A stretch of DNA of 40,356 nucleotides from Tieghemiomyces parasiticus (lineage: Eukaryota > Kickxellomycota > Dimargaritomycetes > Dimargaritales > Dimargaritaceae). Numbering within the stretch: position 1 is the stretch's first letter; the number at the start of each line of letters is the position of its first letter. Under the pieces are notes generated by a model. The model did no database searches, had not been told where the DNA came from, and was given only the letters and a program-made list of their open reading frames with translations. Positions 1-10,400 of the stretch are shown here, one piece after another. Both the position numbers and the translations under genes were made by a program. The DNA lies in the NCBI GenBank assembly GCA_027575765.1, contig JANBPT010000368.1, forward strand, positions 1-40,356. Reading direction: 5' to 3'.

Positions 1-54
1 CCTGGGTCTTACCTGGAGATGCTCCTGGAAGCGGATGGGTAACGCGCCAGCCAT
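1..54 (-). CDS. CHC1: Clathrin heavy chain, first coding exon only (partial at window edge)
   Basis: Seen: on the minus strand an ATG at 54-52 opens a 14-codon exon (13-54) reading MAGALPIRFQEHLQ, followed directly by a GTAAGA donor at 12-7 in phase 0. The intron runs out of the window. Known: clathrin heavy chains begin with a nearly invariant stretch of the form MAxxLPIRFQEHLQLxNLGI, the first strand of the N-terminal seven-bladed beta-propeller that binds adaptor clathrin-box motifs. Inference: this is the 5' end of the clathrin heavy chain gene, whose product forms the triskelion coat of vesicles at the plasma membrane and trans-Golgi. The rest of the gene, over 1600 codons in other species, must lie to the left. 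The sense strand upstream (roughly 55-250) is pyrimidine-rich, like the leaders of the other genes here. The match is short but nearly exact, so I am fairly sure. Confidence 0.85.
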   Translation of the reverse strand, partial: MAGALPIRFQEHLQVRPR

Positions 55-1404
55 CTTGTCATAGAATGCGGGCGCGGGGGGCGACGGTGGGAAGAGGGAT
101 AAAGAAGAGATGAGATGAGAGCAATAGGGTAAGTCGTAGACGAAAGGGCTGAGATGGCGCGCAGGATGAAGATGGGGGCTGCGGGAACCAACACAACGGC
201 AGCAGGGGGAGGAATGTGTAAGGGGAGGAGAGATGAGACTCTGGCACCCTCTGAACCCTGCGGAGGGTGTAGGGCTCCCCGGATGGGCGGATGGCAAGAC
301 TGGTGGAACCGACGGCCGGAAGCTCCTACGCCGGACAGGGGTGAAGGTTAGGCGGGTGGAGACGGTGGGAGAGGGATCGGTCTTTTTTACAGGCGCCAAG
401 GTGGGAAGGGTGGGATGCGCGGTGGTCGAATAAGACCGCGCGCGGGTCCAGGGGCCCTTGGCCATGGGTTGGGGGCGGTGCTGCCGTGGGGAGACGTTCA
501 CTAGGGCGGAGGGGGTGGGGTAAGGGGGTAGGTGCACCGCATTCGCTTTACTACGGCCGGTTACCCAGCGCCACGCGTCCCGCCTGACAGAGCATGTCGA
601 TCATATGGTGGTTGGTCAGTTCCGCTGCGACGGAAATGCACATACATTGCCGTTTGGCTGGGCAGTTGGTGTAATGCAAAGCCTTGGTGGTGGTGGTGAG
701 GTTCGTTTTCTACTACAGAGCGTCTCGACCCCGTTGACAGCCGTGGCGAGGCTTAACCCCCCTGTTGCAAGGCTGTACCCCCTCTACGACCGACCACTCA
801 CGGACGGACGGTTTCCAACTGCCCGCAAATCGGAAATCCGAGAGTGCTCTGGTGGGGCAGACGCCACTACAATGGGGATGCCCGGACGGTGGCATGGAAG
901 AAGTCGCCGCAGCCCATGATCATGCCATGTATCTGAAAGGATGGTGAGTAGCCGAAACGGAACCAAGTCCTCGCCGCCTGATGTGCCGGTACGCCAAAGG
1001 CCGAATTAACTTAACCGTGCGTCCCTCATTCCGCCTGCCCAACGTCAATTGCCGCTCGGTGGGCCAACGGCATACTATCCACGGGGGCCATTTTACTATG
1101 TTGTGTCTGAGACGTCGAATCCACTGCCATGGTTGTACGCTAACATTACCGCAGGTGACTCTAGCATACTGACTTTATTGTCCCCAAGAGTGCTGTCGGA
1201 AATTCCTCTCCGTTGGGTCATGGAGAAAGGTAGGCTGGGCTATAATAACCCGTCTGGGGCGTCAAGGCACAGACAACCTCTGCCTGCGACTGGTGAACCA
1301 GGGCCGGTATAGGGTAAACATTGCAAAAAAGAAAAAATAGGCCGGGATCCCGGTGCTGGCGGCGTAGGTTTAATGCCATTGTTAGGGCGTGGTGGGTGAC
1401 TGCT
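55..1404. other. Intergenic: clathrin upstream region and downstream flank of the 1405-2655 gene
   Basis: From 55 to about 430 the plus strand is rich in G and A, so the clathrin sense strand is pyrimidine-rich; this is the likely clathrin promoter and leader. From about 600 to 1404 several short open frames exist on the plus strand (605-919 with an ATG, and 1010-1312 without one). None resembles a family I know. A TTTATT at 1174-1179 reads AATAAA on the minus strand and could end the 1405-2655 transcript. Confidence 0.5.
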
Positions 1405-2655
1405 TCAGGTTGGACGGTCCCCTGTGGGCTCCAGGCCCATGGTGACTGTTGGGAAAGCTGGCAAGTGCACAAAGTCGCTAGCCGACACTTCCCCGAGAGG
1501 TTGGAATCCTGCGGTGAAGTGGTGGCAGTAGGGAATTCTCACCGGTTCGCGTAGCGTGGCGGGCCACTGTAATGCGAAGGACTCCCGAGCGCCGTCACCG
1601 AGGCCCTGAGAGGCACAGAAGTAGACGCCACACATGTATTCAGCGCTCAGCCGCTCGGCTAGGTCGACAAGGATCGGCGTGACCGTATTGGGGTGAACCT
1701 GCGTTTCCCAGACCATGGCCGCGTAGAGCAACGAGTCCCTATCGCCCGGGAGGGTCATAAGAAGAGGCACCAAATCCGCACCGCGATCCATTTGGATTAG
1801 CAGCCGGATGAGAAGCGGTCCCAGCTGCTCTTTCAGGTAGACCATGAACATATTTGACGTCAGCTGCCAATGACCACCCTGGAAATGCTTGAGAACGGGC
1901 ATTTCTTCCAGCAGGGCTTCCTCGATCGCCGCGCGGCCGTCGACGGAAGTGACCGCTTCGTGGAGGGCACTGAGATAGGCTCCCAGCTTCCCGGTCAGGC
2001 CTCTACGCATTACCAAGAGCAGGGGGATCGCCTCTTTCAGTTCCTGATCGGACAGATTGGCCACGGAGCGGGTATCGGGCACCGGATCATGGGCCACGGC
2101 TTCGGGTGGGAGTTCCTCTCGTACCTTGGCCAAGCTGACCAAATACGCCGCCCAGTTCTTCTGAACGTACTTGACAAGTTGGCCGGGGGTTGGTCGGAGG
2201 GGGGTTAGGTTGGTATGGAACCACACCCCAAAGCTCCCAACGGGCTGGCAGGGGGGAGGGAGCAAAGCGGGAAACAGCAAGCGATTGATTAATGAGGGGC
2301 TGAGAACGAATAGTAAATGGGGAAGCGTGGAGCGGCTCGGTTCTTCGTCACGCCTCCCGATGTCTCTCAACCGCGACATGGCTGTGCCATCAAACACAGG
2401 CGGCGGGTGATGGCTTACCTCCCTTAGCCAGGCATTGACGGCTATTGGAAGTATCTTATAACGGGTGTATCGGTTGACATGCAGAGCCCCAATGGCGTCC
2501 TGAGGATCGAGGTGGTCCTGTAGTATCATGAGTTGAAGTTCCTTGGGCAGGACGGTCGGGTACTGCAGGTCAAACCCTACCTTTGAGGGCGCTGCTTGAC
2601 CTAGAGTTCCCATGGCGACCGCTGCCACGACGCTGGACCAAACACGGTGTCGCAT
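1405..2655 (-). CDS. Putative secreted orphan protein with an F-box-like stretch
   Basis: Seen: two exons. Exon 1 (2655-2419, 79 codons) starts at MRHRVW and ends at WLRE before a GTAAGC donor. The intron is 2245-2418 (174 nt, CTGCCAG acceptor after a C/T-rich tract). Exon 2 (2244-1405) gives a total of 358 residues. I chose the ATG at 2655, not an upstream one at 2712, because it yields a signal-peptide-like start: basic MRHR, a hydrophobic core of VVAAVAMGTLG, and an AA-P cleavage context near residue 22. Residues 36-60 (LPKELQLMILQDHLDPQDA) follow the first helices of an F-box. The remainder is predicted helical with no family I recognise. Odd: a secretory signal with a cytosolic-type F-box motif, and an intron that is a multiple of three without stops. 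Alternatives are an N-terminal anchor, or a chance F-box resemblance. Function unknown. Confidence 0.7.
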   Translation of the reverse strand: MRHRVWSSVVAAVAMGTLGQAAPSKVGFDLQYPTVLPKELQLMILQDHLDPQDAIGALHVNRYTRYKILPIAVNAWLREVSHHPPPVFDGTAMSRLRDIGRRDEEPSRSTLPHLLFVLSPSLINRLLFPALLPPPCQPVGSFGVWFHTNLTPLRPTPGQLVKYVQKNWAAYLVSLAKVREELPPEAVAHDPVPDTRSVANLSDQELKEAIPLLLVMRRGLTGKLGAYLSALHEAVTSVDGRAAIEEALLEEMPVLKHFQGGHWQLTSNMFMVYLKEQLGPLLIRLLIQMDRGADLVPLLMTLPGDRDSLLYAAMVWETQVHPNTVTPILVDLAERLSAEYMCGVYFCASQGLGDGARESFALQWPATLREPVRIPYCHHFTAGFQPLGEVSASDFVHLPAFPTVTMGLEPTGDRPT

Positions 2656-2810
2656 CTTACTAGTCTCAGAAATGGATGACGCAGGCGGTCGGATTGCTTC
2701 ACTGGGAAGCACTGCAGTAGGTCAAGGAACCTGGCGGCGGTGAAATGGGGCCTCCGATATATGGTTATACCGGCAGAAATAATTCGACAGAGAGGTGCGT
2801 CTTATACGAG

Positions 2811-2817
2811 ATAAATA
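2811..2817 (-). promoter_or_regulatory. TATA-like element for the 1405-2655 gene
   Basis: The minus strand reads TATTTAT here, about 156 nt upstream of the ATG at 2655. The spacing matches TATA-like elements ahead of several other genes in the window. Assigned by position only. Confidence 0.35.
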
Positions 2818-4063
2818 GCAGGACTTGGTGAGCTGAAACGACGCCAGCTGCAAATGGCATGGCAATTATGCGCTGGTCGTCACCCTCGACAAGCTCTATG
2901 GTTTGAAGACTAAAGGGTCTGTCCAATGGTTGTCACCTTGGTGGTCGTACGGTAGAGCTCCGTGGCCACCAGAAGACAATACGACACACCGATGGAGAGT
3001 CGCACACGCTTGTCCGCTGTGGCAGTGAACGCCTGTCTTTGGTATAACGAGGCGAGAATAGGTGGTACGGTAAGGTCGAAGGAACGAGACCATATCACCC
3101 GGTAGAGGGAGAAGTATGGTAGATGAAGGTCATTGGCCAAGGGTAAAGCACCGGGAAGGAGGGAGGTGGGCCTCGCGCGCAGCACCAAAGTACATAGCTC
3201 TGGCCATAGCAACGAGTGAGCGGTCAGAAGAATCGCCACCAAACCGCCAAAGTACCTTACATTGCCGAGTACTAGTGGTGGGCCTGTGGTCTGAGGGGCC
3301 CTGTAGGACTCGTGGTGAAGGCTGCGACGCTCTTGCTTTACCATTGACCGGCCAGCCATAGGTGGAAACTATCGTTCCAACGGGTCAACCGAGCCCCTCT
3401 TAATTTGGATTGAAGGTTTCGTAGTCCCCCCAGGCGTTGCCATGTCCGTTGCGGGCAGCTCTGAGCTGTATATCTAGAACTGTATCCGTTTGCAAGGGCG
3501 TGGTGTTACCTGCTGCCACAAGACTCTGTGTGCATGATGCATTGCTGGAGGTTGACACCGGTAGTAGATTGATCTAATGAGCAAGAAGGAGCCCCAGGCC
3601 TTCGCCCTCTCTCATTGGTTTGGACGCCAACCACCAATGTCGGCTATTCTGGTTGTGATAGCGGACTGGCCGGCCGCAGTACCCGACTGCAAGTGGACAA
3701 CCGAGCCTTTATGTAGAAATTATGCACTGGCGACCGTAAAAGCCTAGCCTGTATCCAGGTCCTGTAAAAAGAGACTTGGTCCACTGGGAAGTGCCCTGAT
3801 GCATGGAACACGATCACCCGTGCGCAAGACGAGAGAAAGATGTAAACTGAACAGGTAAAAAGTGGCGTAGGGGGGTGTAACCAGATGGAGCGGTAGCTGT
3901 AGCATTAATGACGTTAGGTCGTGGTGGATGGTGGCGGGGGTTAAACAGTCATCACGCATTGGAGCCCGCTGCGGACGATGGTAATGGGCGCTGAGTGGGG
4001 TTATAAAGCTTGGGCGGAAGGCTAGTAAGACAAAGCCTAGCTACGGAGGAACGAAAAATAAAA

Positions 4064-4078
4064 CAGCAGCAGCAGCAG
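4064..4078. repeat. (CAG)5 microsatellite
   Basis: Five perfect CAG units inside the probable 3' flank of the HMG/YABBY-like gene. No reading frame that I call passes through it. Confidence 0.9.
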
Positions 4079-4228
4079 AGCGAGAAAAAATGCATGCGAA
4101 TGAAGGTGACCCGTTGCCCAAGGAAACCATATTGGGCGCACAAGTCGCCCGGAAACGTATTTACAAGGTCCCGGGAAGGGAGCAGCTGCAGTCAAGAAGG
4201 CGGCCCCGGGTCTGCACAGTGGACATGG

Positions 4229-4423
4229 TCACTTTTTCCGATTGGAGTTCTCGGGGGCAGTCTTCCACAGACCAGCCACGGCTTTAAAGGCCATCTTATG
4301 TTCCACGTCAGGGTTGGCGGCCTTGTACTTGGGTAGTTCCTTCTTCATAAACTCGTTGTACGGCGACAGCTTACGCGTGGTCGCGGCCTTTTTCGTTGGC
4401 TTGGCGAGTTTGGCCTTGGGCAT
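4229..4423 (-). CDS. Small HMG-box/YABBY-like chromatin protein
   Basis: Seen: 64 residues from the ATG at 4423 to a TGA at 4231-4229, with no intron. A lysine-rich N-terminus (MPKAKLAKPTKK) leads into TRKLSPYNEFMKKELPKYK at residues 16-34, then KAANPDVEHKMAFK and GLWKTAPENSNR. Known: this pattern (LSxYNxFMKxELPKxKxxNP, HKEAF, WKxxPENPNR) marks small fungal proteins grouped with YABBY and HMG-box domains, which bind DNA and are presumed nuclear. Start choice: the frame stays open for 54 codons upstream, but those encode a hydrophobic, proline-rich string typical of leader DNA here, and the family begins with a short basic tail. A TATATAA element lies about 170 nt upstream. Inference: a nuclear DNA-binding architectural protein; the target is unknown. 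Confidence 0.85.
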   Translation of the reverse strand: MPKAKLAKPTKKAATTRKLSPYNEFMKKELPKYKAANPDVEHKMAFKAVAGLWKTAPENSNRKK

Positions 4424-7400
4424 GGTGACGAGCGAGGGCTTGACTTGGGTGTACGGGAGGGTGAAAGACTGGGTGTGTAATTCGTGAATGACAGGTACTA
4501 TCACACTTGGCAGGGTGAGCGGAACGTGGTATGGGGCGGTGGCTAGCAAAGGTAGGTAAAAAGCTGGCCTAGGGGATGTGGGCATAAGACGTTATATAGG
4601 GGATAGGTGCCCAAGATGGTAAAGGGGGGGAGGTCGGAGAACAGGGTGATGACCAGTATCATGATGTCCGAGGCGAGAAGGGGAAATTGGAGGCATACTG
4701 GAAAATAACCGCGACGTATGATGGGAGGGGGACAACTGGTAGGATGTGAATTCAAATAGAGGGAAGGGGAAGGCCATGGTGACCCGTCATTGACCTCCTA
4801 ACGCCTTCCTAATTATGGTTATGGTGGCCAGACTATCTATATTAGTCTCAAGTGAAAAGCGCCTCTTCCCTTTTTAGTTGTTGAATGTCAGGATCATACG
4901 TCGAAGCAGCAGCGATAGCCACATTTGAACTGCCAGCACGTCAACCACTGCCACCTTGCCCTCCCTCCAGCATCTTGCTGGCTCGCACTACCTTACCCCC
5001 ACTGCGCAGCCGTCAGACTCACTTTCGCCCGGTCATTAGTCTTCCTATCCACCGTCCCCTCTTTTCTGGCAGACGTGGGATGGAGAGGATGATAAGGTCA
5101 TGGTTTGGCCATCGGTCTCCTCACAATACCAAGTGAAACCCTCAGGATACCTAGGAACTCCACTTCCAAGTGCCCTCCTCAACTTTTCTATCTCGATGGG
5201 GGTAGTCAGACCAGCGGGCTGTCGTGAATGTATCTGCATTATGGCTAGCTGTTTATGGCCTTGGTGCCAACTGGTTCCTAAGTATCAAAGGCCAGGTCAT
5301 TCACACTGGCGAGTCTCGGTGGAGAAAGGCAGACACGCATCATTCTGCGCAGCCCAAAGGGCCCACCTTGACCCATCGTCGCAGGTCACCAGCTCAGGCC
5401 ATTACAATAGGTTGGTTGTTGGATAGTTATGAATTGGCCCGCCTTTATCCGCAGGGGCGGAGTGATCGTGGGGAAACGTAGTCGGTACTAGTGATCCGAC
5501 GATATTGGGTGACGTACCGCCGTCGTGCGCGGCTGTCTTTTCCTGCTTTTACTTGATCCTTGGTGATTGGAAAACAGTAGGATGCGGTAGCAAGGACGAC
5601 AGGATGGGGTAACACTCTAGTCAGGTGGACCCAAGCGTGGGTATGGATAGCTAGAGTCACAAGGGCTGCTTGACAGAGGCCTTCTGCGGCCATTGTCTTG
5701 CCCCTGTTGGCTTTTCACCAAATGCCGCCCCCCTCGGAGCCCCATGGCAAGATAAGGTTACATGGCAAGTTGGCGAGAACCAAATGATAAGTCCGCTATG
5801 CGGTCCACCACTGCGGATCAGTAGGGAACCAAGGCAAAACACCGTATATCCCACGAGCCCATCTCCATGATCATGATGGCGGCTGCCGGATCACCAGCTC
5901 CCTCCTTTGCGAAGGACACTGCCTGTTCTTCACTTGATTGACAGGTTGGCGTTGAAACCTTGGACCGAGTGGCAATGACTTACCATTACCAGTACTGAAC
6001 AAAGTGATACTGATTTCGACAGAGGGTTTTGACTTTAGACCTGCTACCCAGGTACAATACACCATGGCACCAGGCCAAATGGGTAGGGCCCCGTTCTCAG
6101 CATGGGTGACCCCTCTAAATCCTCAACCGCCGAATTCTAAAAACTGGACTGGTCATTTCACGCTTCGGATCGCAGACTTACTTAAAATTACCAGTGGTCA
6201 ATAACTTTGCCCTGGTTGTGGTATGGCCGAATGTCACGCTTGGGCTGGCTGCGGTCCAAGCCATATCGGCGGCCATCCATTCGAAAAAATTGTTTAATGC
6301 TGGTTGTTGAATGTACCTGCCCTGGTTACCATGTGGTATCGCGTACATATTACTCTCTACTTATGGAAAGACTGGCAATCGGCACGGGACCCGTTTCCAT
6401 GCCCCTGAGCGCTAGTATGCTCTGCGTATGTGAAAGCCCCGCCCACGGTCGGGTAGCATAGGCCATAGGACTATCCCGCTTCAATGCCTAGCTAACATGT
6501 AGGCTCTGGAACTTTAACCTCTGGCATCGGTGTCCCACTAGCTCTAGGTTAAATGGGGTTGGAGAGCCAACTGCCGGAGCTTGCAATAATTGACCAGCCG
6601 ATAACCAAACTAGCCAGGGCAAACCTAACTCCTGGTTTCTTCGCATTACGTGGTCCGCCCCCTGTATAGGTGAGATTCTATGGCCACCTAAGCAAATGAC
6701 TGAACGAACGCTGCCCCATCCTTGATCGGTGTTGTACCAGGCTCTCTTAAAGGCATTCTAAAACTGCCAATCAAAAAATAATACACATTGAGAGGCAGAG
6801 AAACCGGCATCCTACGGTAGGGGAGTGTGGTATGGGGGGTAAAGAGCGCAGGGAAAGTATTTGGCCGGGGGGGGGCGAAGTCGAATAAACCTTAGGGGGG
6901 AACCTAATTTATAACATGCATCCAATCCAACGTTTGACTCAATTCGTACGCCGTATATACGTGAGCTAGAGGGCGAAAGGATACCTCCAGTTGTAGTTAA
7001 GGGGTTTGGTACTGCTTTCTCCATCCCGACCGAGTGGATCCAGGTTCAACTCCAGATTATTGGAGGCTGAGGACGCAGCCGTCCGAATTGTGAACGTTGC
7101 TGTCTTTCAGGTTGCAAAGGTTACTGTCATCTGGGTTATAATGGCAGTTGTCTTCCGGACCCAAGGGTATATACGCTAATTGGACCCCGTGTCTGCCAGG
7201 CTTTTTCCGTTTGGAAAGGGCAATGGCCCGTGTCAATAAAGTCGGAGCTAATTTTTGAGCTTTCCAGAGTGGGCGTGGCGCTCATAAGGACCCGTCTAAT
7301 ACACCTGCACCACCACAACTCACAGCTAACTAGCATGACTTCCACCGCCGCGTATGGCTACTGTCACGCCTACTTCAAATGTTCCCTTTCCACGTTGCCA

Positions 7401-10400
7401 ATCTCAATCTACGATTGCTACTGTGCCTTCCATGCTTCCGCCCCATGCTTGTTCCATGCAACTACATCATCCGTCGCCAACCGTACCTCTGCTACCCGTA
7501 CCATATGATTTGCCAATGGGAAGCCAGACTATATCAGCCCAACCCCCCGGCCCTCTTGAGGTCCACCCCCGCCACACTACTTTACGCACCTGTACTTTTG
7601 GGTACCCATAGCAGCCCCAAACTACTTCAACATTCCCTACTCACCCCAAACATCTTTATCTTAGGCTAACCCGCTGCCGCTGTAACCACGTTGCCCGACC
7701 CCTACACTTAATAATCTTTTGTGCACCTTTGCTCCGAACACCCCCCGACATTTAAGGGCACTATACTTTCCTTCCATCCCTTTTCCTTATCGCTAAAATT
7801 GTATCCCTTTCCTTTCGTCTCAATCAACTGGAATTTTGCCGGGTTCCTGTCATTTTGCCCCACTTGCCAGGGAACCTTGACTAGCCCGCCCTCCTTCCTC
7901 TCAACTAACATTCCATTCGTGGTGGCTGACTAACCTTGGATAGGCAAACTCCCCTACTTTCGTCTTATGTGACGGCTGCCAACTAGTGACAACGGTTAAA
8001 TGACCCCTAGGCTATTTTGCCCCTCTTGCTTCCTTTTTTTTTCGTTCCATCCCTTACGTATTCCCTTGTATTGCCGGTAATTGGTAACAGTCCTGTTACC
8101 CCCTACAACGGTGCCAGTACTTGGCTGAGCATTCCCCTCCTTTCTCCCTCTTTTTCCCTATATTACCCGCCTCCAAGTTACATTCAAAAGTTAGGGGTAG
8201 TTGGCTATAGTCCCCTTTGGGCAGATGCCGTCAACCCCGCCTAGAGTCTGTGACCCATTTTCTAGCACTACAACCAGGTTACAAGAGTTAGTAGGGTATT
8301 GTATCGAAGGCAGCAGTACCCAAGGGGGGCGGAGTACCCAGTAGGTTGTACAGGATCATGGAGGCACGGTGCTGGACCAGGCAAGTTGGCGCACTCTGGC
8401 CCCTGTGGGGAGGATCACCGCCTAACCCTCGTACTATTCTCTAGGTCGATATACAGATACATTGGTACTAGTGAGACACGGCCGCAAGGCTTTTCGGCCT
8501 ACAATGTTGGATTGGAATTTGGATTTGCGGCTGCTCTCCCGAACTAACTTATTTAGGTTGTGCCACGCTATACATGACCCAGAATGCTTAGCGATAGCTT
8601 GTCACCAGTAGACAACCCATACCATGTGTTTATATTGAAGGGGCATGTCCAAGGACCTGGCTAGTCAGAACGTACTGCCTCTAAAGAACGCATAGAATAT
8701 AAGCTACAAAGCAGGGGGACACACGCCCATTGACATAACAATTGCACCATTAAGACCCTTGGGGTAATAGGGGGAAGGTGCGGCGGATATAATTGGTAGC
8801 CATTAAGTTGATAAGCAAAAGCCACTGACTAAAGATGAATGATACAAGTCAGCTAACCCTAAGTTACTACTGGCTCTACGCCTGTTTACACTACGGCCCA
8901 TCTGCTCCTCTTGATTAATACCGCCACCTTTTCATTTCAGACGCCTTCTCTCGTTAGGAACGTCTTACTCGCATCCTTACTACTAATTGCAGTTTCTACG
9001 ATAGATTACTACAATAACCGTCGTCAGGATCCAGCCTCTACCGCTGCTTCCTAGCTTTCCTGCCGCAGTAGGCCTACGCTACCCCACACTCGATGGAGAC
9101 ATTGTTGACTAGCTAAGAGAGGCTTGCTAGCCTAGGCCGCCGGCAACCCATTTCATGGTATAAAACATCCGACAAACGCCATGCTCCAATTATCATCATC
9201 ACACATCAGATTCTTGTAGTCCCCCCCCCATTCTTATTTACTGCTGCGAACCGACCTGGGGGCTTTTGCAAACCGCAACGGGCCGACTAATAAAATAACC
9301 CATATGTCCCAAAGAGGCTCAAAAGCACGGCTGTGGGTGGAGTAATGGGTAAAACGGGTGGTAGGGCTCCTACCGGTTATGAAAAGGAGGAGGGTGTACA
9401 TATACTACTATAGGAAACATGGGAATGATGGACACGATTTATTCTTTAGTAGTTAGAGGAATGGCCTCACAAGAGTTTATCAGTTAGTAGTTATAGTGCA
9501 GATATGTGCCAGCAAGTTCGCAGCACATGGTTCTTAAGAGATACTTCCCTAAGGAGCCTAGGTTTTCTCCACTGCCTGGGTCACCATTCCGTGGGAAAGT
9601 TGGGCCCGAAGTCATGCTATAAGGTCACATTTAAGATGGAGATTGTAAGTGCGTAATGGCTCACACAGATTGCCGCCGCTGGGACTCATTTAGCTGTGCT
9701 CAGCAGCGGTGTTCGACAGAAAATCTGAAATGGTACGATTGTTGTTTTTCGTGCTTCTTCGTCGCTAGCCACTCTTCCAGCGTAGTACCGCCCGGCAATT
9801 AGTATAGATAAGCACACAAGGCACAACCAGTTGATTCCGTAATTTGAATGGTATGGCGCATTAACCTGGCTGCATGCCCCACTTGCTTTAACTTTCAGTC
9901 ACATTATCTACCGCCCAAAGCGACATACGGCTACCCTTCCTTGCTTTCTCCCACATCAGTCGCAGGCAAGACAGCAGCCAGGCCTTGCCAACTACGGGAG
10001 GTGGTGGCTACCCATTCCACACAATTTTGAAGAACCAAGCCCCCTGTCTCTACCAATGTAAGGCGAGTAGTGTACTCGCTTCCCCACTAGTCAACGGCCA
10101 GGCTGTAGTCAAGCACGCCGCCAGGGGTGAGCGTTGGGACCAGTAGGGGGACGAGCGCTACGCTAGCTTTGTTGTGATCTAGGGTGTCCAGATCGCCATT
10201 TCAATTGCCTACAGGCCAGCCCATAGGTACATATTTGTGCCTGCTATCTTGCCACCGACCGCCCCTCCCCATTGATCCCACTTCGTCCTGTTACCGTTAG
10301 GCTAGAGGGTAAAGGGGAGGGAGAGCGAGGAGATGAAATTATTCATGGCGTTTACCCCTCCCTACCATACCGCCAATAGCGCTGATGGATAGTGTCCACC

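Larger units (their letters stand above)
2656..4228. other. Intergenic, with one weak open frame
   Basis: The first 250 bases are the likely promoter of the 1405-2655 gene. A minus-strand ATG frame at 3359-2910 encodes 149 residues with a hydrophobic stretch (GGLVAILLTAHSLLW) and two weaker ones. I do not recognise it, and it lacks the pyrimidine-rich leader seen at the genuine genes, so I do not call it a gene. The 3400-4000 stretch shows nothing else I can support. The bases just left of 4229 are the downstream flank of the HMG/YABBY-like gene. Confidence 0.4.

Noticed and set aside
1010..1312. Plus-strand frame with protein-like translation (FYYVVSETSNPLPWLY)
   Set aside because: No ATG at its start, no clear splice partner, and no family recognised; could be a relic but cannot be supported.
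2910..3359. 149-codon minus-strand ATG frame with hydrophobic segments
   Set aside because: No recognisable family, no pyrimidine-rich leader, and a length possible by chance in GC-rich DNA. Mentioned in the intergenic entry.
5045..5239. Minus-strand frame (LTTPIEIEKLRRALG)
   Set aside because: It has a protein-like look, but only about 60 codons, no neighbours or splice context, and no recognised family.
7025..7070. GGTTCAACTCC resembling a tRNA T-loop
   Set aside because: The flanking bases do not form the five-pair T stem, and no acceptor or anticodon stem can be built around it.
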